Positions 23,865 through 32,213 of a stretch of DNA of 35,077 nucleotides are shown here, one piece after another. The first letter of the stretch is position 1; each line of letters opens with the position of its first letter. Source of the DNA: an uncultured bacterium (GTDB lineage Bacteria; Verrucomicrobiota; Verrucomicrobiia; Verrucomicrobiales; V1-33). Under the pieces are notes generated by a model that was given only the letters and a program-made list of their open reading frames with translations, was not told the origin of the DNA and did no database searches. Position numbers and translations under genes: made by a program. The stretch spans positions 1 through 35,077 of the forward strand of contig CAIZWU010000254.1 of assembly GCA_903936775.1 (NCBI GenBank), written 5' to 3'.

Positions 23865-24853
23865 AACCATCCACACCTCCCCATTCCGGAAAATCCGGCC
23901 GCGACTTCGTGAAACGCCTCCAAGCCTGCCTCCCGCAGGCGAAACGGAAATCCCATCGGCTCTCCGCCAATGTTACCGGCGAAGAGGATTGGGAAGTGGA
24001 TGAACCCCAAATCCGCATGTCACGGGCTTTTGCCGTGATGTTGATCCTGCACCTGGTCGCCGTAGGCGGACTCTTCGCATTTCATGTGTTTGGGAAGGAC
24101 GACCGCGAGGCTGAAGGCATCGCCACCCGCCATGCCCACGAAAAGAGCACGCCTCCACCGGTCGCGGTCACCTCCGCGCCGGTCCCGGCTGCGCCAGTGA
24201 TTCCCCGCGCGGAGATTGTGTTGGATGAACCGGTTGCCCAGCCCGCAGAACAACTTCATTTGCTCAAAGCAGGCGAAAGCAAAAGTCTGATCGCCGCCAA
24301 ATATGGCCTCACTGTCAGTGAACTGGAGGAAGCCAACATCCAAAGCGGCTTCAATGCGGGCGACAAGCTGGTGATTCCTCCCCCGGTGCGCGTCATTGGG
24401 GCGCTGGCCGAATCCGCTCCTCCCGTCAATCCCCCTGTGGCACTGATCGCGGCCACCCCTTCCGAGGAAATCGGCCATCAGGACTTCGCCATCAAGGAAG
24501 GCTGGAAGAATCCTTATGCTCCGGTCGAACCTGCTGAATTGGAAGCCGCTGCTCCGGCCCCGGCCCCGGCCCCGGCCCCGGTTGTCAGGGCCGTGCCGCA
24601 GACTGAGGATTTGGAGGACGAGGCCACCCCGCCCGCCAAGAACAAAGTGGCTGTGGCGCCGGCCCCCGTCGCTGCCGCCAAACCCAAGCCTGCGACCGGC
24701 AGCCGTTCCCACGTGATCGGAAAAGGGGATACCATCTACAATGTGGCAAAACGTTATGGCATTTCCCCCAATGAAGTGATGCGTGCCAACGGGATCAGCG
24801 ACCCCTCCCGCCTCCAAATGGGGCAGGTTCTCAAAATCACCGTCAAGCGCTGA
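23861..24853 (+). CDS. Membrane-anchored protein with two LysM domains (NlpD-like position)
   Basis: This 330-residue protein has a basic cytoplasmic N-terminus, one transmembrane helix at about residues 56-76 (AFAVMLILHLVAVGGLFAFH), and an extracytoplasmic part. A first LysM-like motif (about 132-175) shows HLLKAGESKSLIAAKYGLTV and a second at the C-terminus shows SHVIGKGDTIYNVAKRYGIS and ANGISDPSRLQMGQVLKITV. Between them is a Pro/Ala-rich linker containing a perfect Ala-Pro repeat. LysM domains bind the GlcNAc backbone of peptidoglycan. There is no peptidase M23 domain, so it is not a full NlpD. The start overlaps the murD stop (ATGA). Chlamydia has an NlpD-like LysM gene in the same murD-ftsW interval, so this is probably an old PVC-group division or wall factor. 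Confidence 0.85.
   Translation: MKPSTPPHSGKSGRDFVKRLQACLPQAKRKSHRLSANVTGEEDWEVDEPQIRMSRAFAVMLILHLVAVGGLFAFHVFGKDDREAEGIATRHAHEKSTPPPVAVTSAPVPAAPVIPRAEIVLDEPVAQPAEQLHLLKAGESKSLIAAKYGLTVSELEEANIQSGFNAGDKLVIPPPVRVIGALAESAPPVNPPVALIAATPSEEIGHQDFAIKEGWKNPYAPVEPAELEAAAPAPAPAPAPVVRAVPQTEDLEDEATPPAKNKVAVAPAPVAAAKPKPATGSRSHVIGKGDTIYNVAKRYGISPNEVMRANGISDPSRLQMGQVLKITVKR
24554..24580. repeat. In-frame hexanucleotide repeat (CCGGCC, 4.5 units)
   Basis: Four perfect CCGGCC units plus a half unit encode alternating Pro and Ala in the linker of the LysM protein. Because the unit is six bases, copy-number change would lengthen or shorten the linker by two residues without a frameshift. Confidence 0.8.
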
Positions 24854-24906
24854 CCCTTCACGCGGCCTCCTTTCCACCATCCCCATCCTCCAATCCCTCG
24901 CCTGAC

Positions 24907-26088
24907 ATGAGCCGCGGCAGTGCCTATGTTCTGGTCATCAGCTTTCTGTTGCTGACGGCCTTGGGATTTGTGATGCTGCTCAGCACCGGACCATACAGTC
25001 TGGAAGCACAGGACGATGCGATGTTCGGGGTGCGCCGCCAGGCCATCTGGCTGGTCCTTGGACTGACCGCCGCCGGTTTCCTCTCGGTGACTGATTATCA
25101 TCTGCTCCAACGCTGGGCGGGCCCGATTTTTTTGATTTCCCTGCTGCTGCTGGCCTGCTGTTTTATTCCTCCTTTTGGCGTCCGGGTCGGCGGAGCCAGC
25201 CGCTGGATTAGAATGCCTCTGCCGGGAATTGGTGGTTTCACGGGCCAGCCCTCGGAGCTGGCCAAGATCACCACCGTGATCGCCCTCGCGGCATGGTGCA
25301 CCCGGTTCCGCGACCGCCGGAAGGATTTCCTGCGCGGTTTTGTCTACCCGCTCGCCATGGTTTCGCTGCCGGTCGGGTTGATCGCGGCGGAGGTCGACCT
25401 TGGGTGTGCTTCCCTGATTTTCTTGACCTGCACCGGCATGTTGTTCGTCGCCGGCAGCCGGACCATCTTTGTCCTGGGGCTGATGGTGATGGGAGGAGTG
25501 CTGCTGGGTAGCGCCATCACTATGATTGACAACCGGAATGCCCGTATCGCCGCGTTTGTCCAACTTCATGATCCTGATGCTTCCAAACCAACTGATCAAA
25601 TCAGGGATTTGAATCACCAGCAAAATCAGGCCATGATCGCTCTCGGTAGCGGCGGACTGACGGGCCAGGGATTGGGGGAAAGCCGGCAAAAACTCTACTT
25701 TTTGCCTTTACCCCACACCGACTCTGTCTTTGCCATTGTTGGTGAGGAAGGCGGTCTGGTGGCCACCTGGGGGGTGATTTTTCTATTTCTGGCCGGGGGA
25801 CTTTCCGGGGTGATTATTGCGCTTCATGCCCCAGACCGGTTCGGTAAGCTGCTGGGTTTTGGTCTGATGTCCCTGATCCTCGGTCAAGCCATCATCAACA
25901 TCGCGGTCACCACCGGCTGTCTTCCCAACAAAGGCATGCCGCTTCCCTTCATCAGCTACGGGGGCTCCAATCTCTTCTCCTGCCTCATGGCCACGGGAAT
26001 TGTCCTGAATATTTACCTGCAGGCGAGGGAAGCCGCCGGGGCTTCGGTGCCGCTGCTCGGACGCGAAAAGCTCACCCCAGCCGTTTGA
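24907..26088 (+). CDS. ftsW: SEDS peptidoglycan polymerase FtsW
   Basis: FtsW polymerises glycan strands from lipid II at the septum together with FtsI. The 393-residue protein has about ten hydrophobic segments. SEDS-family motifs are seen: VGGASRWIRMPLP, GQPSELAKITTVIALAAW, and IAAEVDLGCASLIFL. Further on come QAMIALGSGGLTGQGLGESR, KLYFLPLPHTDSVFAIVGEE with the acidic residues of the catalytic extracellular loop, and PNKGMPLPFISYGGSNLFS. Operon position after ftsI-mur genes favours FtsW over RodA. The gap from the LysM gene is 53 bases. The cluster stops here: the next gene is AraC-like on the opposite strand, whereas murG normally follows. Confidence 0.95.
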   Translation: MSRGSAYVLVISFLLLTALGFVMLLSTGPYSLEAQDDAMFGVRRQAIWLVLGLTAAGFLSVTDYHLLQRWAGPIFLISLLLLACCFIPPFGVRVGGASRWIRMPLPGIGGFTGQPSELAKITTVIALAAWCTRFRDRRKDFLRGFVYPLAMVSLPVGLIAAEVDLGCASLIFLTCTGMLFVAGSRTIFVLGLMVMGGVLLGSAITMIDNRNARIAAFVQLHDPDASKPTDQIRDLNHQQNQAMIALGSGGLTGQGLGESRQKLYFLPLPHTDSVFAIVGEEGGLVATWGVIFLFLAGGLSGVIIALHAPDRFGKLLGFGLMSLILGQAIINIAVTTGCLPNKGMPLPFISYGGSNLFSCLMATGIVLNIYLQAREAAGASVPLLGREKLTPAV

Positions 26089-26103
26089 TCTCCCCGGTCC
26101 GGC

Positions 26104-26937
26104 TCAGGCCATGCTGTCCTGCCGGTAGGCGGCCGGCGACGTATTACGGCGCTGGCGCATCATCCGGCTCAGGTAATGCCGGTTCACCAGACCACATTGC
26201 TCTGCGATGGATTCGATGCTGTCCCCGCTGTGCCGGAGCAGGCGGCACGCCTCATCCAGCCGGTAATCCAGCAGGACCCGCATCGGGGGCTGGCGGAGTT
26301 CCTCCTGGAAGAGGTGGTTCAAATTGCGCACGCTGAGCCCGGCGTGACGGGCCACCTGATCGGCATTGAGCTTGATGCCGAGGTGCTGGTGCATGAATTC
26401 CATGGCCTTCATGACCCGGGCATCCAGCCGCTGCTGCTCCCAGACCCCATCAGGCAGACGCCGCACCACTTCGGTGATGAGGAGGATGGATTCCCATGGA
26501 AACCGCCCGCCGGAGGGCCGCTCCGCCAGCTCCACCAAGTCCTGCCAGAGGGCCTGCTCGCGCGGCGTGGTGGCAAACGGGTAGATCCCCGGGGCCGCCC
26601 GGTCAGCCGCCAATCCGAGGTGAAAGTGCGCATACCACTTGCTGAAGGGCTGCACCATCGTGGTGCTGAAAGTGGTGTGGGGCGGAATCAGATACACTTG
26701 ACCGGGCTGCAGAGGCGTGTGCCGGCCCTGGGTTTCCACGATGCCACCCTCGCTCACCGGCCAATAAAGCCGCCAGTAGGGATCGTTCAGCCGGTGCAGT
26801 TCCCACTGTTCCAGCACGATTTTCCGGGTCGTTAAAATATCGACGGTGATGCCGGGCAGGGCCACGGTGCGCTGACCGGTGACGCGGTGCCTTGTTCCGG
26901 TGGGGACCAAACTGAGAATGCCGGGGGATTGTTTCAT
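26104..26937 (-). CDS. AraC-family transcriptional regulator
   Basis: This 277-residue protein has an N-terminal cupin-like effector domain ([20 protein letters not shown] with surrounding strands) and a C-terminal double helix-turn-helix of the AraC type. The latter shows [60 protein letters not shown] and [20 protein letters not shown]. The C-terminal signature is only slightly diverged. The effector is probably a small sugar or sugar derivative, judging from the family and from the divergent aldolase gene. The frame is open to 27111, but ATG 26937 is chosen because the upstream 58 residues fall in the divergent control region. It converges on ftsW with only 15 bases between the stops. Confidence 0.92.
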   Translation of the reverse strand: MKQSPGILSLVPTGTRHRVTGQRTVALPGITVDILTTRKIVLEQWELHRLNDPYWRLYWPVSEGGIVETQGRHTPLQPGQVYLIPPHTTFSTTMVQPFSKWYAHFHLGLAADRAAPGIYPFATTPREQALWQDLVELAERPSGGRFPWESILLITEVVRRLPDGVWEQQRLDARVMKAMEFMHQHLGIKLNADQVARHAGLSVRNLNHLFQEELRQPPMRVLLDYRLDEACRLLRHSGDSIESIAEQCGLVNRHYLSRMMRQRRNTSPAAYRQDSMA

Positions 26938-26944
26938 GGTGCCT

Positions 26945-27033
26945 TGCCAAATCAGACACAACTGTGGCGGATGCGGGCATGGAATGTCAACGCACGATCT
27001 GCCAAGGTGACAATCCTGCAAAAACAGACACAA
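26945..27033. promoter_or_regulatory. Two direct repeats, candidate AraC-type operators
   Basis: Two 17-base sequences in the same orientation share the pattern TGCnAAAnCAGACACAA: 26945-26961 (TGCCAAATCAGACACAA) and 27017-27033 (TGCAAAAACAGACACAA). They begin 72 bases apart, close to seven helical turns. They lie in the 224-base divergent spacer between the araC-type gene and the lsrF-like gene. Same-face spaced direct repeats are typical of AraC-family regulators that form DNA loops. Binding by this regulator is inferred. Confidence 0.6.
26961..26990 (-). promoter_or_regulatory. Candidate promoter of the AraC-family gene
   Basis: On the minus strand a perfect TTGACA (26985-26990) lies 18 bases before CACAGT (26961-26966). 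The left direct repeat (26945-26961) adjoins the -10 on the downstream side, where a bound regulator would block transcription; this would fit autorepression. The -10 match is only three of six. Confidence 0.4.
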
Positions 27034-27161
27034 TGGGAGGGGTCCAGCCTCTGCCGGATTCATCGGGAGGGAAACCGCGCGTCCCCGCGACGGTTTCCTT
27101 TCTCTATCCAACTACTCCCACAACAACCGTAACCCAACGCAACCACCACCCACCCACCTTT

Positions 27162-28124
27162 ATGGCCGATATCCAAACCAGCAGCGCCGACAAAAAAGAC
27201 AAGGAATACTTCACCGGCACCCCGCAGGAAGCCCCGGGCTTCTTTCTGAAAGGCGCCCACCAGTATGACTGGGGTCTGAAAAACCGCCTCAGCCGCGTCT
27301 TCAATCCCAAGACCGGCCGCACCGTGATGCTTGCCTTTGACCACGGTTATTTCCAGGGACCCACCACCGGCCTCGAACGTGTCGACCAGACCATCCTCCC
27401 CCTCGAGCCTTATGCCGACTGCCTCATGCTCACCCGCGGCATCCAGCGCAGTGTGGTGCCTGCCAGCACCACCAAGGCCATCGCCCTGCGCGCCAGCGGC
27501 GGCACCTCCATGGTCAGCCCCATGGAAGAATGGGAAGGCGAGATCGACGGCAAGAAAGCCAAGCTCGGCCGCCCCGGTTTTGAACCCCTCTCCAACGAAA
27601 GCACCGCCCTCAGCATCGAGGAAGCCATCCGCCTCAATGCCAGCGTGCTTGCAGTCCAGGTCTTCATCGGCAGCGCCTATGAGCGCCAGACCCTGAAAAA
27701 CCTGACGGATCTCGTGGATGGTGCCAGCCGCTACGGCATCGGTGTCATGGGCGTCACTGCGGTCGGCCGCGCCATGGCCCGCACCCCGCAGTATTTCCGC
27801 CTCGCCACCCGCATCATGGCGGAACTCGGTGCCAACGTCGTGAAATGTTATTACACCGACACCGAGTTCGATACTGTCACCAGCTGCTGCCCGGTGCCCA
27901 TCGTGATCGCCGGTGGCAAGAAATTGCCGGAACTCGAAGCGCTCGAGATGTGCTCCAACGCCATCCAGCAGGGAGCCAGCGGGGTCGATATGGGCCGCAA
28001 CATCTTCCAGAGCGATGCCCCCATCGCCATGATGCAGGCCGTGCGCGCCGTGGTCCATGAAAACCTCAGTGCCGCTGCCGGTTATCAGATGTATCAGGAC
28101 CTCAAAGCCTCCCTCAAAGCCTAA
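27162..28124 (+). CDS. lsrF: LsrF-type class I aldolase/thiolase
   Basis: This 320-residue TIM-barrel protein is closely similar to E. coli LsrF (3-hydroxy-5-phosphonooxypentane-2,4-dione thiolase), which takes part in AI-2 breakdown. Nearly identical blocks are [70 protein letters not shown] and [20 protein letters not shown]. The Schiff-base lysine is expected in NVVKCYYT. A stretch of about 24 residues around [20 protein letters not shown], absent from my recollection of E. coli LsrF, is inserted before the [11 protein letters not shown] helix. The start is ATG 27162; the frame is open to 26964, but that lies in the divergent spacer. No lsr transporter or LsrK is nearby, so the substrate may not be AI-2. 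It is followed by dhaL after five bases. Confidence 0.88.
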   Translation: MADIQTSSADKKDKEYFTGTPQEAPGFFLKGAHQYDWGLKNRLSRVFNPKTGRTVMLAFDHGYFQGPTTGLERVDQTILPLEPYADCLMLTRGIQRSVVPASTTKAIALRASGGTSMVSPMEEWEGEIDGKKAKLGRPGFEPLSNESTALSIEEAIRLNASVLAVQVFIGSAYERQTLKNLTDLVDGASRYGIGVMGVTAVGRAMARTPQYFRLATRIMAELGANVVKCYYTDTEFDTVTSCCPVPIVIAGGKKLPELEALEMCSNAIQQGASGVDMGRNIFQSDAPIAMMQAVRAVVHENLSAAAGYQMYQDLKASLKA

Positions 28125-28129
28125 CTGCC

Positions 28130-28768
28130 ATGGCCACCGCCCTCGAAGCACCCCAGGTGCGCCTCATGGTGCTGCGCACCGCAGATAACATCATCGCCGC
28201 CGAGCAGATGCTCTCCCAGGCCGACCGCGACCTCGGCGACGGGGATCACGGTCTCGGCATGAAACGCGGCATGGAAGCCGTGAAAGCCAAACTGGAGGGC
28301 ATGGAGCCGGCCAGTGTGGAGGAGGTCTTCGTCACCACCGGCACTGCCATGATGAGCAGCATGGGAGGCGCTTCCGGCGCGCTCTTTGGCACCATCTTCC
28401 GGGGTGGTGGGAAGGCCCTCGCCGGCCGGCCGGTCTTCGATGCGGAGGGCCTCGCCCTCTTCCTCGAAGCCGCCCTCGAAGGCGTCATGAAACGCGGCGG
28501 GGCCAAACCCGGCGACAAGACCATGATTGATGCCATCGCACCCGCCGCCACCACGGCCCGCGCCAGCATCGACCTGCCGCTGGACGCCGCCCTCACCGCG
28601 GTGGCCGCCGCGGCGGAAGCCGGCAAGGACGCCAGCAAGGCCATGATCGCCCAGTTCGGCCGGGCCAAAACCCTCGGTGCGGCCTGCATCGGCTTCCCGG
28701 ATGCCGGAGCCCTCTCCATCACCATCATTCTGGACACCATGCGCGATTACGCAAATGAGGTAGCCTGA
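28130..28768 (+). CDS. dhaL: DhaL-type dihydroxyacetone kinase nucleotide-binding subunit
   Basis: This 212-residue protein matches DhaL, the ATP/ADP-binding subunit of dihydroxyacetone kinases. The Mg-nucleotide ligands are in QADRDLGDGDHGLGMKRGME, followed by TTGTAMMSSMGGASGALFGT, RGGAKPGDKTMIDAIAPAA, and FGRAKTLGAACIGFPDAGAL near the C-terminus. All key residues recognised from E. coli DhaL appear to be present. In known systems DhaL needs DhaK, whose histidine holds the substrate, but no DhaK or PTS-type DhaM lies in the window. The gene starts five bases after the lsrF-like stop, so it is co-transcribed with it. It may serve a DhaK encoded elsewhere, or a different substrate-binding partner. 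Confidence 0.88.
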   Translation: MATALEAPQVRLMVLRTADNIIAAEQMLSQADRDLGDGDHGLGMKRGMEAVKAKLEGMEPASVEEVFVTTGTAMMSSMGGASGALFGTIFRGGGKALAGRPVFDAEGLALFLEAALEGVMKRGGAKPGDKTMIDAIAPAATTARASIDLPLDAALTAVAAAAEAGKDASKAMIAQFGRAKTLGAACIGFPDAGALSITIILDTMRDYANEVA

Positions 28769-28803
28769 AAGCCTCGACTCCCCGGGATCGGCTGTCGTAG
28801 TAT

Positions 28804-28819
28804 CCATGGTCCGCCATGG
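28804..28819. repeat. Paired CCATGG palindromes upstream of the DUF1080 gene
   Basis: CCATGG occurs twice, exactly ten bases apart (28804 and 28814), in the 97-base spacer between dhaL and the DUF1080 gene. One helical turn between two identical palindromes would fit a protein-binding site. An AT-rich GATAAATTATTC lies just before the ATG. Function is unknown. Confidence 0.3.
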
Positions 28820-28865
28820 CTGCCGCGCCAGCCGGTCCCTTTTTTGCCCTGATAAATTATTCGTT

Positions 28866-31800
28866 ATGAAATTCTCTGGAATCGTTTTCCTCTCCGTTTT
28901 TGCCTGCCTCCCGCTTTCTGCCGCGGAGGATGGCTTCCGCCCGCTCTTCAATGGCAAGGACCTTGCCGGTTGGGATGGCAATCCCGGGCTCTGGTCCGTC
29001 CAGGACGGGGCCATCACCGGCAAAACCACCGGGCCGGCCCAGTTGAAGTATAACCAATTCCTCATCTGGCGTGGCGGGAAGGTGAAGAACTTCGAGCTGC
29101 GCCTCAAGGTCAAGCATCAGGGCAACAACACCGGCGTCCAATACCGCAGCCGCGAACTCCCGGAAAATGGCACATGGTCCATCGGGGGCTATCAATGCGA
29201 CATGCACCCCAATCCGCCTTACAACGCCATGGTGTATGACGAACGGGGCCGCGGCATCATCACCCAGAACGGCCAGCGCGTCGTCATCGATCCCTCGGGG
29301 CAAAAGTGGGTCACGGATGAACATGAGCCCGTGAAAGTGGACCCATCCGAATGGCACGACTACACCATCATCGCCAACGGAAACCACCTCATCCACCAGA
29401 TCGATGGCAAGGTCACCATCGACCTCACCGACCACGAGGAAAAAGCCCGCTCCCTCGAAGGCCTGCTCGCCTTTCAGATCCACCAGGGCCCGGCCATGAC
29501 GGTCCAGATCAAGGATGTCATGATCAAGGACCTTCCCGATGGCGGCCTCATCGCCTTCAATCAGATTTCCATTCCGAGCGATGCCCAGCTCATCCAGCCG
29601 CCCGGGGCCAAGCCTAAAGCCGCTCCAGCTCCTGCGGCCGCTGCTCCCGCCGAGCCGGCCAAGCCTCAGCCCAAAAAGCAAGAAGTGGGGGCTGCCATCG
29701 GCGAAAACACCGCCACCCCGGTCGCCCGCATCAAGGCGCCCAAGGACTTCAAAGTCGAACTCCTCTACTCCGTCCCCGGTGGCGACCAAGGATCATGGGT
29801 CAACCTCTGCCACGATGACAAAGGCCGCATCTATGCCAGCGACCAATACGGCGGCCTCTACCGCTTCACCCCGCCGGCCCCCGGCGAGCCTCTCGATCCT
29901 GCCAACGTCCAGAAGGTCGCCGTCGATATCCGTGCCGTGAACGGCATGCTCTTCGCCTTCGGTTCCCTCTACGTCGGAGTCAATGATTACGAGTCCAAGA
30001 TCCCCAGCGGTCTCTACCGCATCAGCGACAGCAATGCGGATGACCAGCTCGACAAAGTCGAACTGCTCCGCGGCATCGACTCCAAAGGCGATCACGGAGT
30101 TCACGCCATCGTCCTCACTCCTGACGGCAAGGGCCTCTACCTCGTCTGCGGCAACAATGCTATCCTGACAGAAACTGCCCCGACCTCCCCCGTGCCTGCC
30201 ATCTGGGGCGATGACCATCTGCTGGCCCGCATGCCGGATGGCCGCGGCCACAACCGCCACGTCATGGCCCCCGGCGGCATCATCTACCGCGTTTCCCCGG
30301 ACGGAAAACAGTTTGAGACCTTCGCCTCCGGATTCCGCAATATCTATGACGCTTCCCTCAATTCCGATGGCGAACTCTTCACTTACGACGCGGACATGGA
30401 GTATGACTTCAATACCCCTTGGTATCGCCCCACCCGCATCAATCACGTCGTGAGCGGTGCCGAATACGGCTGGCGCAACGGGGCAGGGAAATACCCGGAA
30501 TTCTACGCCGACAATCTCCCCGCTTCCCTCAACATCGGCCCCGGTTCCCCCACCGGCACCACCTTTGGTTATGGGGCCAAATTCCCTGCCAAATACCAGA
30601 AGGCCCTCTACGCTCTCGATTGGAGTTGGGGCAAGCTCTACGCCGTCCACCTCAAGGAAAACGGCTCCAGCTACACCGCCACCAAGGAGGAATTCATCAC
30701 CGGCTCGCCCCTGCCGCTGACCGATGCCATCATCCTCCCACAGGATGGCGCCATGTATTTCTCGATCGGCGGCCGCCGCGTCCAGTCCGGTCTCTACCGG
30801 GTCAGTTATGCCGGCAGCGAAAGCACCGCCGCGGTGGACCTCACTCCCGCGGTCACCCCGGAGCGCACCCTACGCCATCAACTCGAAGCCTTCCATGGCA
30901 AACAGGATCCCAAAGCGGTGGAAACCGCCTGGGCGCACCTGGACAGCAGCGACCGCTACATCCGCTGGGCCGCCCGCACCATCCTGGAGCACCAGCCGCT
31001 CTCGCAGTGGCAGGCCCGCGCCTTTGAGGAAACGAACCCTGCCAAACAACTGGAAGCCCTGCTCGCCGTGGCCCGCGTGGCCGGAGTCTGCCCCACCCAC
31101 CGCAAGCCCGATACCGTGGTCTATGCCTCCATGCGTGACCAATTGCTGGCCGCGCTGCTGAACTTCGACTTCGCCAAGCTGAAACCGGACCAAAAGCTCG
31201 CCCACGTCCGCATCGTGGAGATCGTGCTGCACCGGTTTGGCAATCCTGACGACGCCACCGTCGCCGCTCTCATCGCCAAGCTCGATCCCGCCTACCCTGC
31301 TGACAACTTCGAGCTGAACTGGCTCCTGACCGAAACGCTGGCCTACCTGCAAGCGCCCAATACTGCTGCCAAAGGCATGGCCCTGATCGCCGCCGCCCCC
31401 AGCCAGGAGCCGCAGCTGGAGTACGCCCGCAGTCTGCGTTTCCTCAAGACCGGCTGGACCCCGGCCCTGCGCAAGGCCCAGCTCGACTGGTTCCTCAAGG
31501 CCGCCAACTACAAGGGTGGGGCCAGTTTCGACAAGTTCATTGAATTCATCCGCAATGACACTCTCGCCACCTTCACCGAGGCCGAGAAAACGGAATTTGC
31601 TGCCCTTATCAACCAGAAGCCTGAACGTAAATCCGCTATCGAAAACGTGGGCGACGTCTTTGTGGGCCGCACTCCCACCCAGTGGACCCTGGAGGAACTC
31701 AGCGAAGCCACCAAGGGCGGGCTGAAAGGCCGCAACTTCGCCACCGGCCAGAAAATGTTTGCCGCCGCGGCTTGTTATGCCTGTCACCGTTTCGGCAATG

Positions 31801-32177
31801 CCGGCGGCATGACCGGCCCCGATCTCACCGGTGCCGGCGGCCGTTATAGCCCGCACGACCTGCTGGACCAGATCATCAACCCCAGCAAGGAAATCAACGA
31901 GCAGTTCGCCCCTATCATCGTCACCAAAAACAACGGCGAAGTCATCTCCGGGGTGGTGGTTAATCTCAATGGCGACGGGGTCATGCTGAACACCGACAGC
32001 TCGGACCCCAACCAGCAGGTCAGCATCGACCGCAAGGAAGTGAAAAGCATCGAAGCCAGCAAGGTCTCCCCCATGCCGCCGAGGCTGCTGATGATGCTGA
32101 AGAAAGAGGAAATCCTTGATCTGACCGCCTACATCCTCAGCGGTGGTGACAAGGAAAACGCGGCCTTCAAACCGTAA
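28866..32177 (+). CDS. Secreted DUF1080 / beta-propeller / CxxCH heme-binding multidomain protein
   Basis: This 1103-residue protein has a signal peptide (residues 1-19, MKFSGIVFLSVFACLPLSA). A DUF1080 (3-keto-disaccharide hydrolase-type, concanavalin-like) domain follows at about 25-225: FRPLFNGKDLAGWDGNPGLW, KHQGNNTGVQYRSRELPENG. After a Pro/Ala linker comes a sugar-dehydrogenase-like beta-propeller (about 290-640: GNNAILTETAPTSPVPAIWG, VSGAEYGWRNGAGKYPEF). A helical, HEAT-like region follows to about 930. The C-terminal cytochrome c-like domain has C970-x-x-C973-H974 in ACYACHRFGNAGGMTGPDLT and SPMPPRLLMML, whose Met is a likely axial ligand. Such fusions are typical of PVC bacteria and are thought to process polysaccharide-derived sugars. 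The start is ATG 28866; upstream to 28806 looks non-coding. It lies 97 bases after dhaL and is followed by a strong terminator. Confidence 0.9.
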   Translation: MKFSGIVFLSVFACLPLSAAEDGFRPLFNGKDLAGWDGNPGLWSVQDGAITGKTTGPAQLKYNQFLIWRGGKVKNFELRLKVKHQGNNTGVQYRSRELPENGTWSIGGYQCDMHPNPPYNAMVYDERGRGIITQNGQRVVIDPSGQKWVTDEHEPVKVDPSEWHDYTIIANGNHLIHQIDGKVTIDLTDHEEKARSLEGLLAFQIHQGPAMTVQIKDVMIKDLPDGGLIAFNQISIPSDAQLIQPPGAKPKAAPAPAAAAPAEPAKPQPKKQEVGAAIGENTATPVARIKAPKDFKVELLYSVPGGDQGSWVNLCHDDKGRIYASDQYGGLYRFTPPAPGEPLDPANVQKVAVDIRAVNGMLFAFGSLYVGVNDYESKIPSGLYRISDSNADDQLDKVELLRGIDSKGDHGVHAIVLTPDGKGLYLVCGNNAILTETAPTSPVPAIWGDDHLLARMPDGRGHNRHVMAPGGIIYRVSPDGKQFETFASGFRNIYDASLNSDGELFTYDADMEYDFNTPWYRPTRINHVVSGAEYGWRNGAGKYPEFYADNLPASLNIGPGSPTGTTFGYGAKFPAKYQKALYALDWSWGKLYAVHLKENGSSYTATKEEFITGSPLPLTDAIILPQDGAMYFSIGGRRVQSGLYRVSYAGSESTAAVDLTPAVTPERTLRHQLEAFHGKQDPKAVETAWAHLDSSDRYIRWAARTILEHQPLSQWQARAFEETNPAKQLEALLAVARVAGVCPTHRKPDTVVYASMRDQLLAALLNFDFAKLKPDQKLAHVRIVEIVLHRFGNPDDATVAALIAKLDPAYPADNFELNWLLTETLAYLQAPNTAAKGMALIAAAPSQEPQLEYARSLRFLKTGWTPALRKAQLDWFLKAANYKGGASFDKFIEFIRNDTLATFTEAEKTEFAALINQKPERKSAIENVGDVFVGRTPTQWTLEELSEATKGGLKGRNFATGQKMFAAAACYACHRFGNAGGMTGPDLTGAGGRYSPHDLLDQIINPSKEINEQFAPIIVTKNNGEVISGVVVNLNGDGVMLNTDSSDPNQQVSIDRKEVKSIEASKVSPMPPRLLMMLKKEEILDLTAYILSGGDKENAAFKP

Positions 32178-32213
32178 GCCTCCCGCCGGGCTTCCTCTCC
32201 ACCACACTCCATG

